This document shows, piece by piece, positions 17,685 through 26,567 of a stretch of DNA of 64,000 nucleotides. Numbering within the stretch: the stretch's first letter is position 1; each line of letters starts with the position of its first letter. The notes under the pieces are model-generated. The model was given only the letters and a program-made list of their open reading frames with translations, did no database searches and was not told the DNA's origin. This stretch comes from JAJDAH01 sp964487605 (GTDB taxonomy: Bacteria; Myxococcota_A; Polyangia; Polyangiales; Polyangiaceae), in assembly GCA_964487605.1 (NCBI GenBank), contig CAZARU010000021.1:12463-76462 (forward strand). The letters run 5' to 3'. The position numbers were made by a program, and so were the translations under genes.

Positions 17685-18722
17685 TCAGCGTTCGACGGGG
17701 AGGCGCGCATCGGTCCACGCCAGCATGCCGCGCGTGAGGTTCTTCACGCGAGAGAACCCGGCCCGCTGGAGGATGACGGCGGCGGTCGCGCTCCTCGCGC
17801 CGGCGCGACAGACGACGACCAGGTTGCGATCGACGTAGCCGGCGAGCTTCGGCAAGCGGCGCTCCAGGGCGTCCATCGGCACGAGCAAGGACCCGGCAAT
17901 GTGCCCCAGCTCGCCGACGAACTCTTCCGGCTCGCGGACGTCGAGGACGAGCGGCGGCTCCGATCCGCGCAGCGCCGCCGCGAGATCCCTGGCAGTCAGC
18001 TCCGGGACCTTTCCCGCGTCGAGCACGGACGGAAAGCGAACCTCCGCGGACTCGAAGCCGCTCTGGTTCACCTGAAGCGCCTCCTGGATCTTGTCGGGGA
18101 ACGGAAGGCCCAGGCTGCCCATGAGGTCGATGTATTCGCTCCGCGATTTCCCCGCGAAGCGCGGGTTTGCGGCCTTCTCCTCGCCCACGGTCGAGGAGTG
18201 GGCGCCTCGATAATCGTGGGCCGGCCACACCACGGTGTCGGCAGGCATCGAGAAGAGGCGTCCCGTCACGGCATCGTACTGCGCGCCGGCATCACCCCCC
18301 GGAAAATCCGTCCGCCCCGAACCGCCGATGAGCAGCGTGTCCCCCGTGAAGACGACGCCACCGACGGCGTAGCAGACCGAGTCCGGTGTGTGTCCCGGCG
18401 TGTGCAGCACTTCGACGCCCGCGTCGCCGAGCTCCAGGGTGACTCCTTCCTGAACGTGCAGGTCGACGAGCGGGCTCGGACTTGCGTCGTGCATGACCAC
18501 AGGCGCACCCAGTGCGTCCTTCAGCTCGCGGTTCAGCATCAGGTGGTCTGCGTGCATGTGCGTCTCGAGCACGTAAGCGAGCCGGAGCCCCCGCTCGTCG
18601 AGCGTGCGGCGGTAGGAAGCGACGCGCTCGCGCACGGGATCGACGAGGGCCGCCTCCCTGCCCGAAACGACGAGGTACGTCTTGCAGTTGGCGGCGTTCA
18701 GCTCGAGGACTTCCAAGGGCAC
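17685..18722 (-). CDS. Persulfide dioxygenase-rhodanese fusion
   Basis: A 345-residue two-domain enzyme. Residues 1-235 form a metallo-beta-lactamase fold of the ETHE1 type: ETHMHADHL (iron ligands H55, H57, D59, H60), H111 of HTPGH, D128, and PAHDY with H169, plus the family segments GRTDFPGGD and STVGEEKAANPR. Such enzymes oxidise glutathione persulfide to sulfite. Residues 245-345 form a rhodanese domain with active Cys305 in VCRAGARS, which moves sulfane sulfur. Similar natural fusions are known to couple the two steps. GTG 18722 is chosen as it follows the stop of the upstream gene by two bases and begins at the first strand. The role is hydrogen sulfide/persulfide detoxification in the cytosol. 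Confidence 0.85.
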   Translation of the reverse strand: MPLEVLELNAANCKTYLVVSGREAALVDPVRERVASYRRTLDERGLRLAYVLETHMHADHLMLNRELKDALGAPVVMHDASPSPLVDLHVQEGVTLELGDAGVEVLHTPGHTPDSVCYAVGGVVFTGDTLLIGGSGRTDFPGGDAGAQYDAVTGRLFSMPADTVVWPAHDYRGAHSSTVGEEKAANPRFAGKSRSEYIDLMGSLGLPFPDKIQEALQVNQSGFESAEVRFPSVLDAGKVPELTARDLAAALRGSEPPLVLDVREPEEFVGELGHIAGSLLVPMDALERRLPKLAGYVDRNLVVVCRAGARSATAAVILQRAGFSRVKNLTRGMLAWTDARLPVER

Positions 18723-18724
18723 GT

Positions 18725-19888
18725 TCAGGTGATAGGGCGGCGGCGCAGCGCCGGCAATCGCCCGGGGAAGGCCGCCGCGAGGTCGCCGAGCGCGACCCAC
18801 TCGTCCTTCCATTCGCCGTCGAAGAAGGTGAGCCAGGCGGGAGGCGGCGGCCCCACGCGACGGAAGGCGCCCCGGAGCGGCTCGACCGCCGCCTCCGCGT
18901 CGGAGAGCGCGAGGTGGAGGTACGAATGGCGGATACCGAGACCGTTGCCCACGACGCCGCCGACCCCGGCACGGCGCAGCATCGCGCCGATCTCCGCCTC
19001 GAGCGCGTCCCGTCTCGCCAGCACCTCGCCGGGAGACGCTCCGGACTCGGCAACCACCACCGCGCAGAACCGCTCCCCGTAACGCGAGAAGCGCTCGGAA
19101 GCGAAGGGCGCCTCCTCGAGGTGACACTTCAGCATCTCGGGAAGAACCGTGGACGCGAGCACCAGATCGTCGCACGCACCCCCGCCCGCTTCGGCCGGGT
19201 CGAGCTCGAACAGAACCCAGTCGTTCACCGGCTCGGCCGCATGCCAGGGAGCCTCGGGCAGCCCCTCCTTGATCGCTGCAATGGCCCGCTCCACCAGCGG
19301 AGCCAGCTCCGAGAGGGGATGCGTCTCGACGCGGGAATGGGAGTCGTGGACCCGCAGCAGGCCCGCACCACGCGGCTCGGACGCGACGCCCACCTCGCCG
19401 ATCCAGTCGTCGAAGACGCGTTGACCGAGCAAGAGCTCGGTCGCGAGGTTCGCGACGTCCAGTGCCGCTTCGTCCTGGTGACTCGTACAGTCGTGCGTGT
19501 GGACGACGACGTCGAGCAAGTGACCGCGCTGCACGCCGACGCGAACACGCGCGCCCTGCAGGCGAGCTCCGAGCTCGCGCTCGAGAACCTCGGTGACCTC
19601 CGGGAGCGATCGCGGGGGCGGGGTCGTCACCACCGTCCATCCCGCGGGTGCCATGGCCGCGACCTCCTCGGCGAGCGGTCGGAGGGAGGGGCGGCCCGTC
19701 CGCAGCGTGACCGAGCGGCCCCGCACGCGAACCTCGAGCTCCTCGTCGAGCGCCGCGGCCAGCGCCTCGACGACCGGCCCCTCCGCTCCCTCGCCGAGGA
19801 GCCGCCAGAGGGACTGGGCCGCGGTCAGGAATCGGGCACGATCATCGGATTCGGCGCCCCCGGAGAAGCGCAGGAACTTGTGGCGCAC
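18725..19888 (-). CDS. Unknown 387-residue protein before persulfide dioxygenase
   Basis: I do not recognise this soluble protein. It has no signal peptide or membrane segment. It contains a His/Cys cluster (HTHDCTSHQDE, near residue 130), a LRVHDSHSRVETH segment near residue 180, a third Cys/His region (MLKCHLEE), and a long C-terminal alpha/beta half. The clustering could bind a metal, which is speculation. The GTG start at 19888 is preceded by GGAGATAGGACCC. Its stop at 18725 is two bases upstream of the persulfide dioxygenase start, so it is almost certainly co-transcribed and translationally coupled with it; a role in sulfur metabolism is inferred from that alone. Confidence 0.65.
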   Translation of the reverse strand: MRHKFLRFSGGAESDDRARFLTAAQSLWRLLGEGAEGPVVEALAAALDEELEVRVRGRSVTLRTGRPSLRPLAEEVAAMAPAGWTVVTTPPPRSLPEVTEVLERELGARLQGARVRVGVQRGHLLDVVVHTHDCTSHQDEAALDVANLATELLLGQRVFDDWIGEVGVASEPRGAGLLRVHDSHSRVETHPLSELAPLVERAIAAIKEGLPEAPWHAAEPVNDWVLFELDPAEAGGGACDDLVLASTVLPEMLKCHLEEAPFASERFSRYGERFCAVVVAESGASPGEVLARRDALEAEIGAMLRRAGVGGVVGNGLGIRHSYLHLALSDAEAAVEPLRGAFRRVGPPPPAWLTFFDGEWKDEWVALGDLAAAFPGRLPALRRRPIT

Positions 19889-19918
19889 GGGTCCTATCTC
19901 CGCGAGTGCGCGGCGCCG

Positions 19919-20755
19919 TCAGCCCGTACAGTCCACGACTTCCTGGCACGTGGGCTTGCGAGCACACTCCACCTTGTGCTTCGACGGAGCGCGGTTGCAC
20001 TTGATTCCGAGGTCGTCAGGAGTCGAGTGATCCAGCTTGCGCTTGCACACGTGAATTCGCGCGCACAGTCCCGTCACGTCGTCTCGCTTCGGCAGCTTCT
20101 CCTTGATGGGCATGACCTGCGTGAGCTGAACGAGCGTCTCGCCGACTCCCTTGACGCCCGGCGTGTTCGCGCCGCAGAACGGCGACGGCTTGGCCCCGTA
20201 CACCTCGTGCTTGTACATGGCGGCGACGCGGTTGCAGGTTCCGCCGTCGATGCAGTAGGCGACCAGCGCGCGATTGTCGCCGTTGCCGTGGTGGTGCTGG
20301 AGAATCTTCACGTCTCCCGGCTTGGCCGGGTTGTCGTCGATGAGCGGAAACTGCTGATTGGCCAGGAACGCCTGGGTCGCCCAGGTCCACTCCTTGCCGG
20401 ACTCCCACTTGTCGACGACGGCGCTCGTCACCACGCCGAGCACGACGGAGGCGGCCGAGCAATTGTCGGGAATCTTCTGAATGCCGTCCATCGGGTAGTC
20501 CGTACCCCCCGCGGCCTTCGCCGGAGCCTCGGCCGGTTCTGCTGCAGCCCCAGGCTCCGCGGCTGCAGCAGGCTCGCCGGCGGGCGCGGCTGCCGGTTCT
20601 GCGGCGGCCTTCTGCACGCAGACCTCGCTCACGCACGTGAATCCGTTCTTGCAGTCGCCATCCGTGGCGCACTTCTCTGCGCCGCCCTTGCAGGCAAGCA
20701 GCGCTCCCAGGACCATGACTCCGGTGGCCAGTGTCTGCACGGTGCTTCGAGCCAT
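19919..20755 (-). CDS. Cys-rich lipoprotein of unknown function
   Basis: A 278-residue lipoprotein with lipobox LLAC (Cys at residue 22). A small Cys-rich motif follows (CATDGDCKNGFTC, then VCVQ), the kind often found behind myxobacterial lipid anchors, then an Ala/Pro/Glu-rich spacer of about 40 residues. The remaining 190 residues are a folded domain with several Cys and a HHHGNGDNRALV segment; I do not know it. ATG 20755 is preceded by AAGGGGC. The unknown 387-residue gene begins 30 bases downstream on the same strand, so read-through into the persulfide operon is possible. Confidence 0.6.
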   Translation of the reverse strand: MARSTVQTLATGVMVLGALLACKGGAEKCATDGDCKNGFTCVSEVCVQKAAAEPAAAPAGEPAAAAEPGAAAEPAEAPAKAAGGTDYPMDGIQKIPDNCSAASVVLGVVTSAVVDKWESGKEWTWATQAFLANQQFPLIDDNPAKPGDVKILQHHHGNGDNRALVAYCIDGGTCNRVAAMYKHEVYGAKPSPFCGANTPGVKGVGETLVQLTQVMPIKEKLPKRDDVTGLCARIHVCKRKLDHSTPDDLGIKCNRAPSKHKVECARKPTCQEVVDCTG

Positions 20756-20886
20756 TGGCTGCCCCTTTCTCACCGGCTTCGATACGAGCCGGAAGAGCGA
20801 GAGCGTCGCACGAGACCTCGGCACGGTTCAACGGGTATCGCGACGCGGCACCGACGGTCGCGAGACGCCCTCGCGCGGAATTTCCC

Positions 20887-21966
20887 TCAGCACTGCGAAG
20901 GATCGACGCACATGCCCGTGCGGGGCGTCGCCGCGCCCATCCCGATGGCGCACCACTCGGGGAACGAGTCCGGCAGACCGGTCTCGTGGTAGGGCGAATC
21001 GCCGGGCGACAGCCAGAACGGGTGGGCGAAGACGAAGTCCCAGAACGGCGCGAACGCACTCTGACCGGGCGCAGGCGTGACGGGGGGCTGCGCGTGACCG
21101 CAGTTGTGGAGGCACTCCACCAGGAAGTGGCCGCCCTGCGTCATGTCCTGCTTCAGCGTCGCGGACTGGGACTCGAAGTTGAGCAGGTTGAAGCAGTTGT
21201 CCGTCGGCCCGCCGGTGAGCACCAGCCCGGGCATCTTGTGCGCAGGATTCGCGAAGGGCTTGATGATCCCTCCCGTGCCCCCGGAGAGGGACACGAAGGA
21301 CGCGAGGTAGTCCCCGCGCAGTCCCGCGAGCTGTCCGGTGAAGAGCGCGCCGGCGCTGACGCCGGCGCTCGAAACGCAGTCGCGATCGACCGTGTACTGC
21401 TCCGCAGCGCACGCGAGCAGATCGTCGAAGAACGTCAGCTCCTGGTTCACGCGATCGTCACTCTGGGTCACGTCGAAGGGCCACTTGACGTCGAGAGAGG
21501 CCATCCCGAACACGCCCGCCCCGATGGACTCCGGAATGATCGCGAGGAAGCGCTGGTCGTTCGTGGCCTTCGCCAGCTCGCCGCGATCGACGAAGTCCTG
21601 AGCGTCACCGCCCATCCAGTGCCAGAAGAAGATCACGGGAAGGACCTCGTCGGCCCCGATGTCGTCCGGGGCTTCGAACAGGAACTCTCGCGGAGTACCC
21701 GCGCTGGTGATCGCGTTTCGTCCTTCGACGAACGACGGACACGGACCGCCGCTGGGTGCCTTGAGGGGCGCGGGTGTGGGCGCACCTGCCGGGCGTTCCG
21801 AGCCGCAACCCGTCGCGGGCTCGTTGGCCGAGCCGCCCGAACCACTCGCCCCGGCCGCGCCGCCGCTCCCGTCCGAGTCATCGTCACCCCCAGAGGAGTC
21901 GCTGCCGCAGCCCCCCGCGAAGAGCAGCACACCAGCGAGCCCTACGATCGAAACGGCGTTGCGCAT
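20887..21966 (-). CDS. Depolymerase-like esterase lipoprotein
   Basis: A 359-residue lipoprotein (lipobox FAGGC, Cys near residue 20) with a Gly/Ser/Asp-rich tether, then an alpha/beta hydrolase resembling polyhydroxybutyrate-depolymerase/feruloyl-esterase (LpqC-like) proteins. The nucleophile elbow is AGVSAGA, and a late HNCGHA segment offers the His. Several Cys suggest disulfides, in line with an extracellular location. Such enzymes cleave polyesters or ester-linked phenolics; here substrate is unknown. ATG start at 21966. The upstream 116 bases are shared with the divergent regulator gene at 22083, which might control it. Confidence 0.7.
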   Translation of the reverse strand: MRNAVSIVGLAGVLLFAGGCGSDSSGGDDDSDGSGGAAGASGSGGSANEPATGCGSERPAGAPTPAPLKAPSGGPCPSFVEGRNAITSAGTPREFLFEAPDDIGADEVLPVIFFWHWMGGDAQDFVDRGELAKATNDQRFLAIIPESIGAGVFGMASLDVKWPFDVTQSDDRVNQELTFFDDLLACAAEQYTVDRDCVSSAGVSAGALFTGQLAGLRGDYLASFVSLSGGTGGIIKPFANPAHKMPGLVLTGGPTDNCFNLLNFESQSATLKQDMTQGGHFLVECLHNCGHAQPPVTPAPGQSAFAPFWDFVFAHPFWLSPGDSPYHETGLPDSFPEWCAIGMGAATPRTGMCVDPSQC

Positions 21967-22082
21967 GCGGGCAGTGTACCGAACGACGCGCTCACGAACC
22001 AGCACCGCGGTCCGACCGAGGCCACCTGAGCCGTTCGGCAGTGTGCTTCCGTGCCACGCCGACCGCGGGCACAATCCCCGTC

Positions 22083-24821
22083 GTGCGGGAGAGAACGCCT
22101 TCGACCGCTGCGCCCGCGGGGCAACCGTCCTTGCCCCCACCGCGCCCGACATCGCGGTCGCTGCCGGCGTTCGAGACGACGTTCGTCGGCCGCGTGGGGG
22201 AACTCGAGCGGCTCGGGGCTCTCACGGCCGCCGGCCACATCGTCTCCGTGGTGGGACCAGGGGGCATCGGCAAGACACGGCTCGTCGTCGAGATGGCGTC
22301 ACGAGGCGGGCACGACACGGTGTTCGTGGACGCGAGCGAGACGCGGTCGGTCGAAGCGCTCTGCGCCGCGACGGCCGCCGCCCTGGACGCCCGACTGACC
22401 GGCGCGAAGGACGAAGATCTCCTCGGAAGCGTCGCGCGCCTGCTGCGGGGCCGACGTCCGGACCTCCTGATCCTCGACAACGTCGAGCAGGTCATCGGCC
22501 CGGCCGCGGTCGCGCTCGATCGCTGGCTGCAGGCCGCGCCCGAAGTCGCGTTCGTCGCCACGAGTCGGGAGCCCGTGGGACTCCCGCAGGAGGTCGTACT
22601 TCGTCCCGACCCCTTGGGCCTCGACGCTCGCGGCCTTGAGATCGGCGGCTCCGACGGCGCGCAGCTCTTCGTGGACCGCGCCGTCGAGGCACGCCCGCGG
22701 TTGCGTCGCGAGACGCTCGAGCCGATGCTCGTGGACCGCATCGTGGCGCGCCTGGAGGGCCTTCCCCTGGCCATCGAACTCGCCGCGGCGCGGCTGCGAG
22801 CCTGCGAGCTGCCCGAGCTCGTCGAGGCGCTCGAGCGCACCTTCGCGGTGCTCACGGACCGAACGGGCGACCGCCCGGCGCGCCATTCGACCGTGCACGC
22901 CCTGGTGGAGAGTTCGTGGGAGCTGCTCGATCCGAACGAACGCACGGTCCTCGCGCAGCTCGGGGCGTTTCACGGCGGCTTCGACATGGCCGCGGCACGG
23001 GCCGTCACCGTGCCTCCGGCGGGTGCTTCGGAGGCGTGGCTGGAAGACGCCGTCGACTCGCTCTGCGCTCGCTCGCTCCTTCGCGCGGAAGCCGGGGACG
23101 GCGTTACGCGCTATCGCTCGACGGAAATCGTGAGCGAGCACGCGCGAGCCAAGCTGCGCGCCGGGGACGGCGATGCGGTCCGCGCTCGACACGCGGCGCA
23201 CTACGCGAGCGTACTCTCCGACGCGGCACGAGCGTCCGCGGGGAGGCGAGGCGCGGAGGGGCTCGCAACGCTGCGGCGCGAGAGGGACAACGCCCTCGCC
23301 GCGCACGCGTGGTGCCGCGGACGACCCCCGGACGACAACGACGCCGCTCGGTGGGCGCTGGAAATCGCCCTGGCCATGGAGCCATGGCACTCGCGACGGG
23401 GCCCGGTGACGCTCCGCCGGACCCTGCTCGGAGGGGCCCTCGAAGACGACCGCATCTCGCGCGTGCCCCGGGAGCTGGTGGCAGAGGCTCGCATCGCCCA
23501 CGGCGCAGTCCTCCTCGAGCTCGGGGACGGCGCGGGATCGGTGCGTGAGCGAAGCGCGGCAGCGCGCCTGGCGCGAGACCTGGGGGACTTGGCGCTCGAG
23601 GGCCACGCCGTCGCGGCGCTGGCGCGCACCGCGCTCCACACTGGCCGGCTCGACGAGGCCATCGAGCGACTCGAGGTCGCGATGACGCTCCTTGGCGACG
23701 CAGGCGACGAGCGCTCGGCCGCCGCGGCGCGATCTCACCTCGCCAACGCGCTCACGCTGCGCGGCGACCTGGAGGGCGCACGCTCGGCGTACCATGCCGC
23801 CATCGCCGTGCTCGACACCGAGCACGACGAGCGCGAGCGTGCGCTCGCAGTCGGCAACCTGGCGAGCCTAGAGCACGAGCTCGGTGAGCTGGACGTGGCC
23901 CGCGAGCGCTGCATGGAGGCGGTTCGACTCCACCGAGACCTCGAGGATCGGCATCACGAGGGTTGTTACCTGACCAACCTCGGAACCATGGAGCTCGAGC
24001 GCGGGGACATCGGACGCGCACGTCGCCGTCTGACCGAGGCCGGGTCGCTACTCCGAGCGACCGGCAACCGTCGATGGGAGGGGATTGCGGCCGGATCCGT
24101 CGCGCTCTGCAGCGAGGCCGAGGGCGACTCCGCGGGCGCGCTCCTCGGACTTCGAGAGGCGCTCGCCGTGCACCGCGAGGTGGGCAACGTCTATCACGAG
24201 GGTCTGACACTCTGCTGGATCGGTCGCGTGCTCGCCGACGGAGGCGATACCCACGCCGCGCGTCGCAGCGTCGACGCCGGCCGGGAGAAGCTCGAAGCCG
24301 TCGGTGAGCTCGTTCTGATCGACGTCGCTGCCGCCTGCGCCGCGCACGTGGACGTGGCGGCGGGCAATCTGAGCGGAGCGCGCTCGGCGCAGAAGGCTCT
24401 GGCCCGCCGGGGTACGAGCCGGCGCTCGAGCGAAGTGCGCATGGCGCGGGCTCGCCTGGACGCGCTCCTGGGTGACCCCGAGCTGTCGAGCGCGGCGAGC
24501 CAGACGTCGCTGGAGGTGGCGGCGGACGCGCGCTGGTTCGGCCTCCCGGGAGAGCGCGTGGACCTCTCCACGCGGCGGGCGCTGCGCCTGGTACTCGCCG
24601 CCCTGGTGGAACGACACGAGGACGAACCCGGGACCGCGCTGGGCGTCGCCTCCCTGCTCGAAGCGGGGTGGCCCGGAGAGAAGATGGGGCACGAGGCCGG
24701 CGTCGCGCGCGTGTACACGGCAGTCGCTTCGTTACGCAGGATGGGCCTCCGTGACGTGCTGGTGCGGAGGGATGACGGCTACCTGGTCGACCCGCAGGTT
24801 CGAATCCTTCGCAAGCCGTGA
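22083..24821 (+). CDS. AAA/NB-ARC ATPase-TPR regulator with C-terminal winged helix
   Basis: A 912-residue cytosolic regulator. After a Pro-rich N-terminus comes a STAND-type ATPase: Walker A GPGGIGKT at residues 58-65, Walker B LLILDNVE, the TSREP sensor and the GLPLAIELAAARL motif. A long helical region with TPR-like repeats fills about residues 330-790. The last 110 residues read as an OmpR/SARP-type winged helix (DLSTRRALRLVLAAL, then VYTAVASLRRMGL, then DDGYLVD). Most relatives carry the DNA-binding part at the N-terminus, so the order is reversed. GTG 22083 is chosen as the first start after the preceding gene region. It is divergent from the esterase lipoprotein gene, a plausible target. 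Signal sensed is unknown. Confidence 0.8.
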   Translation: MRERTPSTAAPAGQPSLPPPRPTSRSLPAFETTFVGRVGELERLGALTAAGHIVSVVGPGGIGKTRLVVEMASRGGHDTVFVDASETRSVEALCAATAAALDARLTGAKDEDLLGSVARLLRGRRPDLLILDNVEQVIGPAAVALDRWLQAAPEVAFVATSREPVGLPQEVVLRPDPLGLDARGLEIGGSDGAQLFVDRAVEARPRLRRETLEPMLVDRIVARLEGLPLAIELAAARLRACELPELVEALERTFAVLTDRTGDRPARHSTVHALVESSWELLDPNERTVLAQLGAFHGGFDMAAARAVTVPPAGASEAWLEDAVDSLCARSLLRAEAGDGVTRYRSTEIVSEHARAKLRAGDGDAVRARHAAHYASVLSDAARASAGRRGAEGLATLRRERDNALAAHAWCRGRPPDDNDAARWALEIALAMEPWHSRRGPVTLRRTLLGGALEDDRISRVPRELVAEARIAHGAVLLELGDGAGSVRERSAAARLARDLGDLALEGHAVAALARTALHTGRLDEAIERLEVAMTLLGDAGDERSAAAARSHLANALTLRGDLEGARSAYHAAIAVLDTEHDERERALAVGNLASLEHELGELDVARERCMEAVRLHRDLEDRHHEGCYLTNLGTMELERGDIGRARRRLTEAGSLLRATGNRRWEGIAAGSVALCSEAEGDSAGALLGLREALAVHREVGNVYHEGLTLCWIGRVLADGGDTHAARRSVDAGREKLEAVGELVLIDVAAACAAHVDVAAGNLSGARSAQKALARRGTSRRSSEVRMARARLDALLGDPELSSAASQTSLEVAADARWFGLPGERVDLSTRRALRLVLAALVERHEDEPGTALGVASLLEAGWPGEKMGHEAGVARVYTAVASLRRMGLRDVLVRRDDGYLVDPQVRILRKP

Positions 24822-24828
24822 GTACGCC

Positions 24829-25284
24829 TCAGGCGTCGATCGGCAGTTCCTTCAGCGTGGTGACGGCCCAGATGAGCAGCCGATCGGCGTCGTCCTTGAA
24901 CCGCGTTTCCGCGAGAATGATGCTGCCCCGCCGGTTCTTGATCTCGCACTCGAGGAAGAAGCGCGGCCCTTCCACGGGCTCGAAGTAGTCCAGCCGCATG
25001 TTGACCGTGACGAGCCAGCCGCGCGGTGCGTCGAGGGGCTCCCCGGCGCTGACCGTGCGCAGCGACACCAGATCGACGTAGGTCGGCGCGAAGCCACCGA
25101 AGAGCTGCCCACGATAGTTCTTCGCCGCGTCGATGAGGTGAACGTCGAGCCTGAAATACCCCGGCCGCTCGTCCAGAATGGTCCACTCGTGCGCCTGCAG
25201 AAAGTCACCGATGGGGTGCCCCGGCCCCATGATCCTCCCGGGAGGCGGGTCGCGCCATATGGTGCGGTTGTAGGGACGGGGCAT
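24829..25284 (-). CDS. PaaI-type hotdog thioesterase
   Basis: A cytosolic 151-residue hotdog-fold protein. The segment NYRGQLFGGFAPTYVDL matches the PaaI-group pattern in which a Gly-rich turn and an Asp activate water for acyl-CoA hydrolysis; the following VTVNMRLDYFEPV is the typical next strand. Length fits (about 140-150). ATG 25284 is chosen because the upstream frame is non-coding in character. It is convergent with the regulator gene, seven bases apart. A pair of 11-bp direct repeats lies 43-74 bases upstream of its start. The acyl-CoA substrate is unknown. Confidence 0.75.
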   Translation of the reverse strand: MPRPYNRTIWRDPPPGRIMGPGHPIGDFLQAHEWTILDERPGYFRLDVHLIDAAKNYRGQLFGGFAPTYVDLVSLRTVSAGEPLDAPRGWLVTVNMRLDYFEPVEGPRFFLECEIKNRRGSIILAETRFKDDADRLLIWAVTTLKELPIDA

Positions 25285-25326
25285 TCCGGAGCGGAGGGTG
25301 CCCGGTCGCGACGCCGCCGTCCACCC

Positions 25327-25358
25327 CGCGTGAACGCCGCTCCACGACGCGTGAACGC
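25327..25358. repeat. Direct repeat CGCGTGAACGC, 21-bp period
   Basis: Identical 11-bp copies at 25327-25337 and 25348-25358 are exactly 21 bp apart, two turns of the helix, so both face the same side of the DNA. They sit in the 205-base region between the thioesterase (minus) and the small lipoprotein gene (plus), 43 bases upstream of the thioesterase start codon. This is the geometry of a tandem operator. No regulator is adjacent; function is inferred. Confidence 0.45.
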
Positions 25359-25489
25359 TCGACCGTGCGGCGCTTGCCACAGTGCATTCGCTGGCGGCGA
25401 CGCGCGCCGCGACACCCGGGCACCGGTGGGCGCCCGCCATTCACCTCCCACCAGGCGAGCCACGGCATGCGCGTTGCACCACGGCGAGC

Positions 25490-26032
25490 GTGAGTCGAAG
25501 CGCCTGGGTCCTCGTTGCATCCCTCCTCGCCGCGTGCGGGCCATCCCTGATGACGGTCCGCTATCGAGTCCCACTCCTCGACAACCCCGCGGGGGAGGAG
25601 GCCGCCAGGCGGTGCGCTCGCCGCTGCGAAGTGACGAACGACGCCGACGCCGACGCGCTGGCACGATGCGTGGGCGGGTGCCCCGGCACGCAGATCGCGG
25701 AGAACCGAGCGTGCGACGGCTCGGCGGCGAACCGCCCTCCCTACGCGCTCTGCTACGAGCGAGAGGAACCGAGAGAGCGAACGACGCACTCGCGAGAGCC
25801 GTCGGGCGGCGGCGACGTGCTCCTCGCGATTCTCGGAGGGCTGCTCGACGTCGCCGCGGCGGCCGCCACCCACGACCACGACGACGCCGACGAACCGACG
25901 AGCAGCTTCGAACCGACGGACCCGGAGCCAGAGCCACGGGCGGAACCGCAGGAGCGCGACCGCCCCGGTCGAAAGGCCGCCGACCCAGAGCCGCGCCGGG
26001 AGCGCACCGCTGCGGACCCGAAGCGCCGTTGA
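25490..26032 (+). CDS. Lipoprotein with Cys motif and acidic/Pro tail
   Basis: A 180-residue lipoprotein (lipobox LLAAC, Cys near residue 14). Residues 35-80 contain several regularly spaced Cys (RCARRCEV, ARCVGGC, RACDG, ALCYE), probably a small disulfide-bonded domain. A hydrophobic segment follows near residue 110 (LLAILGGLLDVAAAAA), then a highly charged Pro/Glu/Arg tail without structure. I recognise no family. GTG 25490 gives a proper signal peptide; the open frame upstream does not look coding. It shares the repeat-bearing upstream region with the thioesterase gene. Confidence 0.55.
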   Translation: MSRSAWVLVASLLAACGPSLMTVRYRVPLLDNPAGEEAARRCARRCEVTNDADADALARCVGGCPGTQIAENRACDGSAANRPPYALCYEREEPRERTTHSREPSGGGDVLLAILGGLLDVAAAAATHDHDDADEPTSSFEPTDPEPEPRAEPQERDRPGRKAADPEPRRERTAADPKRR

Positions 26033-26104
26033 GTCGCACCGACGCGAGCATGGCGGGTCGCTCAGGGGGTTTGCGCGTGGCCGACCCTGTCCTAGCTTTC
26101 ACCG

Positions 26105-26524
26105 ATGATTCGAGTCCGAAACGTCGATCACATCGGCATCCGCGTGGCGAACCGCGCGCGCTCGGAGGCCTTCTACGCGCACCTCGGCTTCGCCTTCGTG
26201 TTCATCGGCGGGACCGAGCCCGTCGTCGTTCTCTCGAACGGTGACGGCGTCGAGATCAACCTCATCGTCAACGCGGTGGCGCACAGCGCGCCGAACGTAC
26301 TGATGGACGTGGCGGAGAAGCACGCCGGCTACACTCACGTCGCGCTCGGCGTGGACTCCATGGAGGAGACCGTGGCGGAGCTCGGGCGCCTGGGCATCGC
26401 CATCACGGACGGACCCGTGAAGCTCGGCGACCGCCGGTCGCTGTTCGTGCGCGATCCCGATCGAAACGTCATCGAGCTGCGCGAGCGGGGTTCCGTTCGG
26501 CCCGCGACGCCCCCCGCGACGTGA
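26105..26524 (+). CDS. VOC (glyoxalase-fold) family protein
   Basis: A cytosolic 139-residue protein of the vicinal-oxygen-chelate fold. The paired beta-alpha-beta modules are clear, and the usual metal ligands are all present: His in VDHIGI, Glu in VEINL, His in THVAL and Glu in VIELR. This set is typical of glyoxalase I and related isomerases or dioxygenases, so it is likely a metal-dependent enzyme, not a bleomycin-type binding protein. Which reaction it performs cannot be told. ATG start at 26105. It is convergent with the penicillin acylase gene (43 bases). Confidence 0.75.
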   Translation: MIRVRNVDHIGIRVANRARSEAFYAHLGFAFVFIGGTEPVVVLSNGDGVEINLIVNAVAHSAPNVLMDVAEKHAGYTHVALGVDSMEETVAELGRLGIAITDGPVKLGDRRSLFVRDPDRNVIELRERGSVRPATPPAT

Positions 26525-26567
26525 GACCGTCGACGCGAACCAACCCTTCCCGGGTTCGCCCAGCGCG

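Noticed and set aside
18512..20992. Long plus-strand open frame over the persulfide/unknown/lipoprotein genes
   Set aside because: It is antisense to genes with clear motifs and its translation is Arg/Glu-rich low-complexity sequence without a recognisable domain.
24797..24813. tRNA-like T-loop GGTTCGAATCC at the end of the regulator gene
   Set aside because: It encodes the end of the winged-helix protein; the T-stem has a mismatch and no acceptor or anticodon arms can be built around it.
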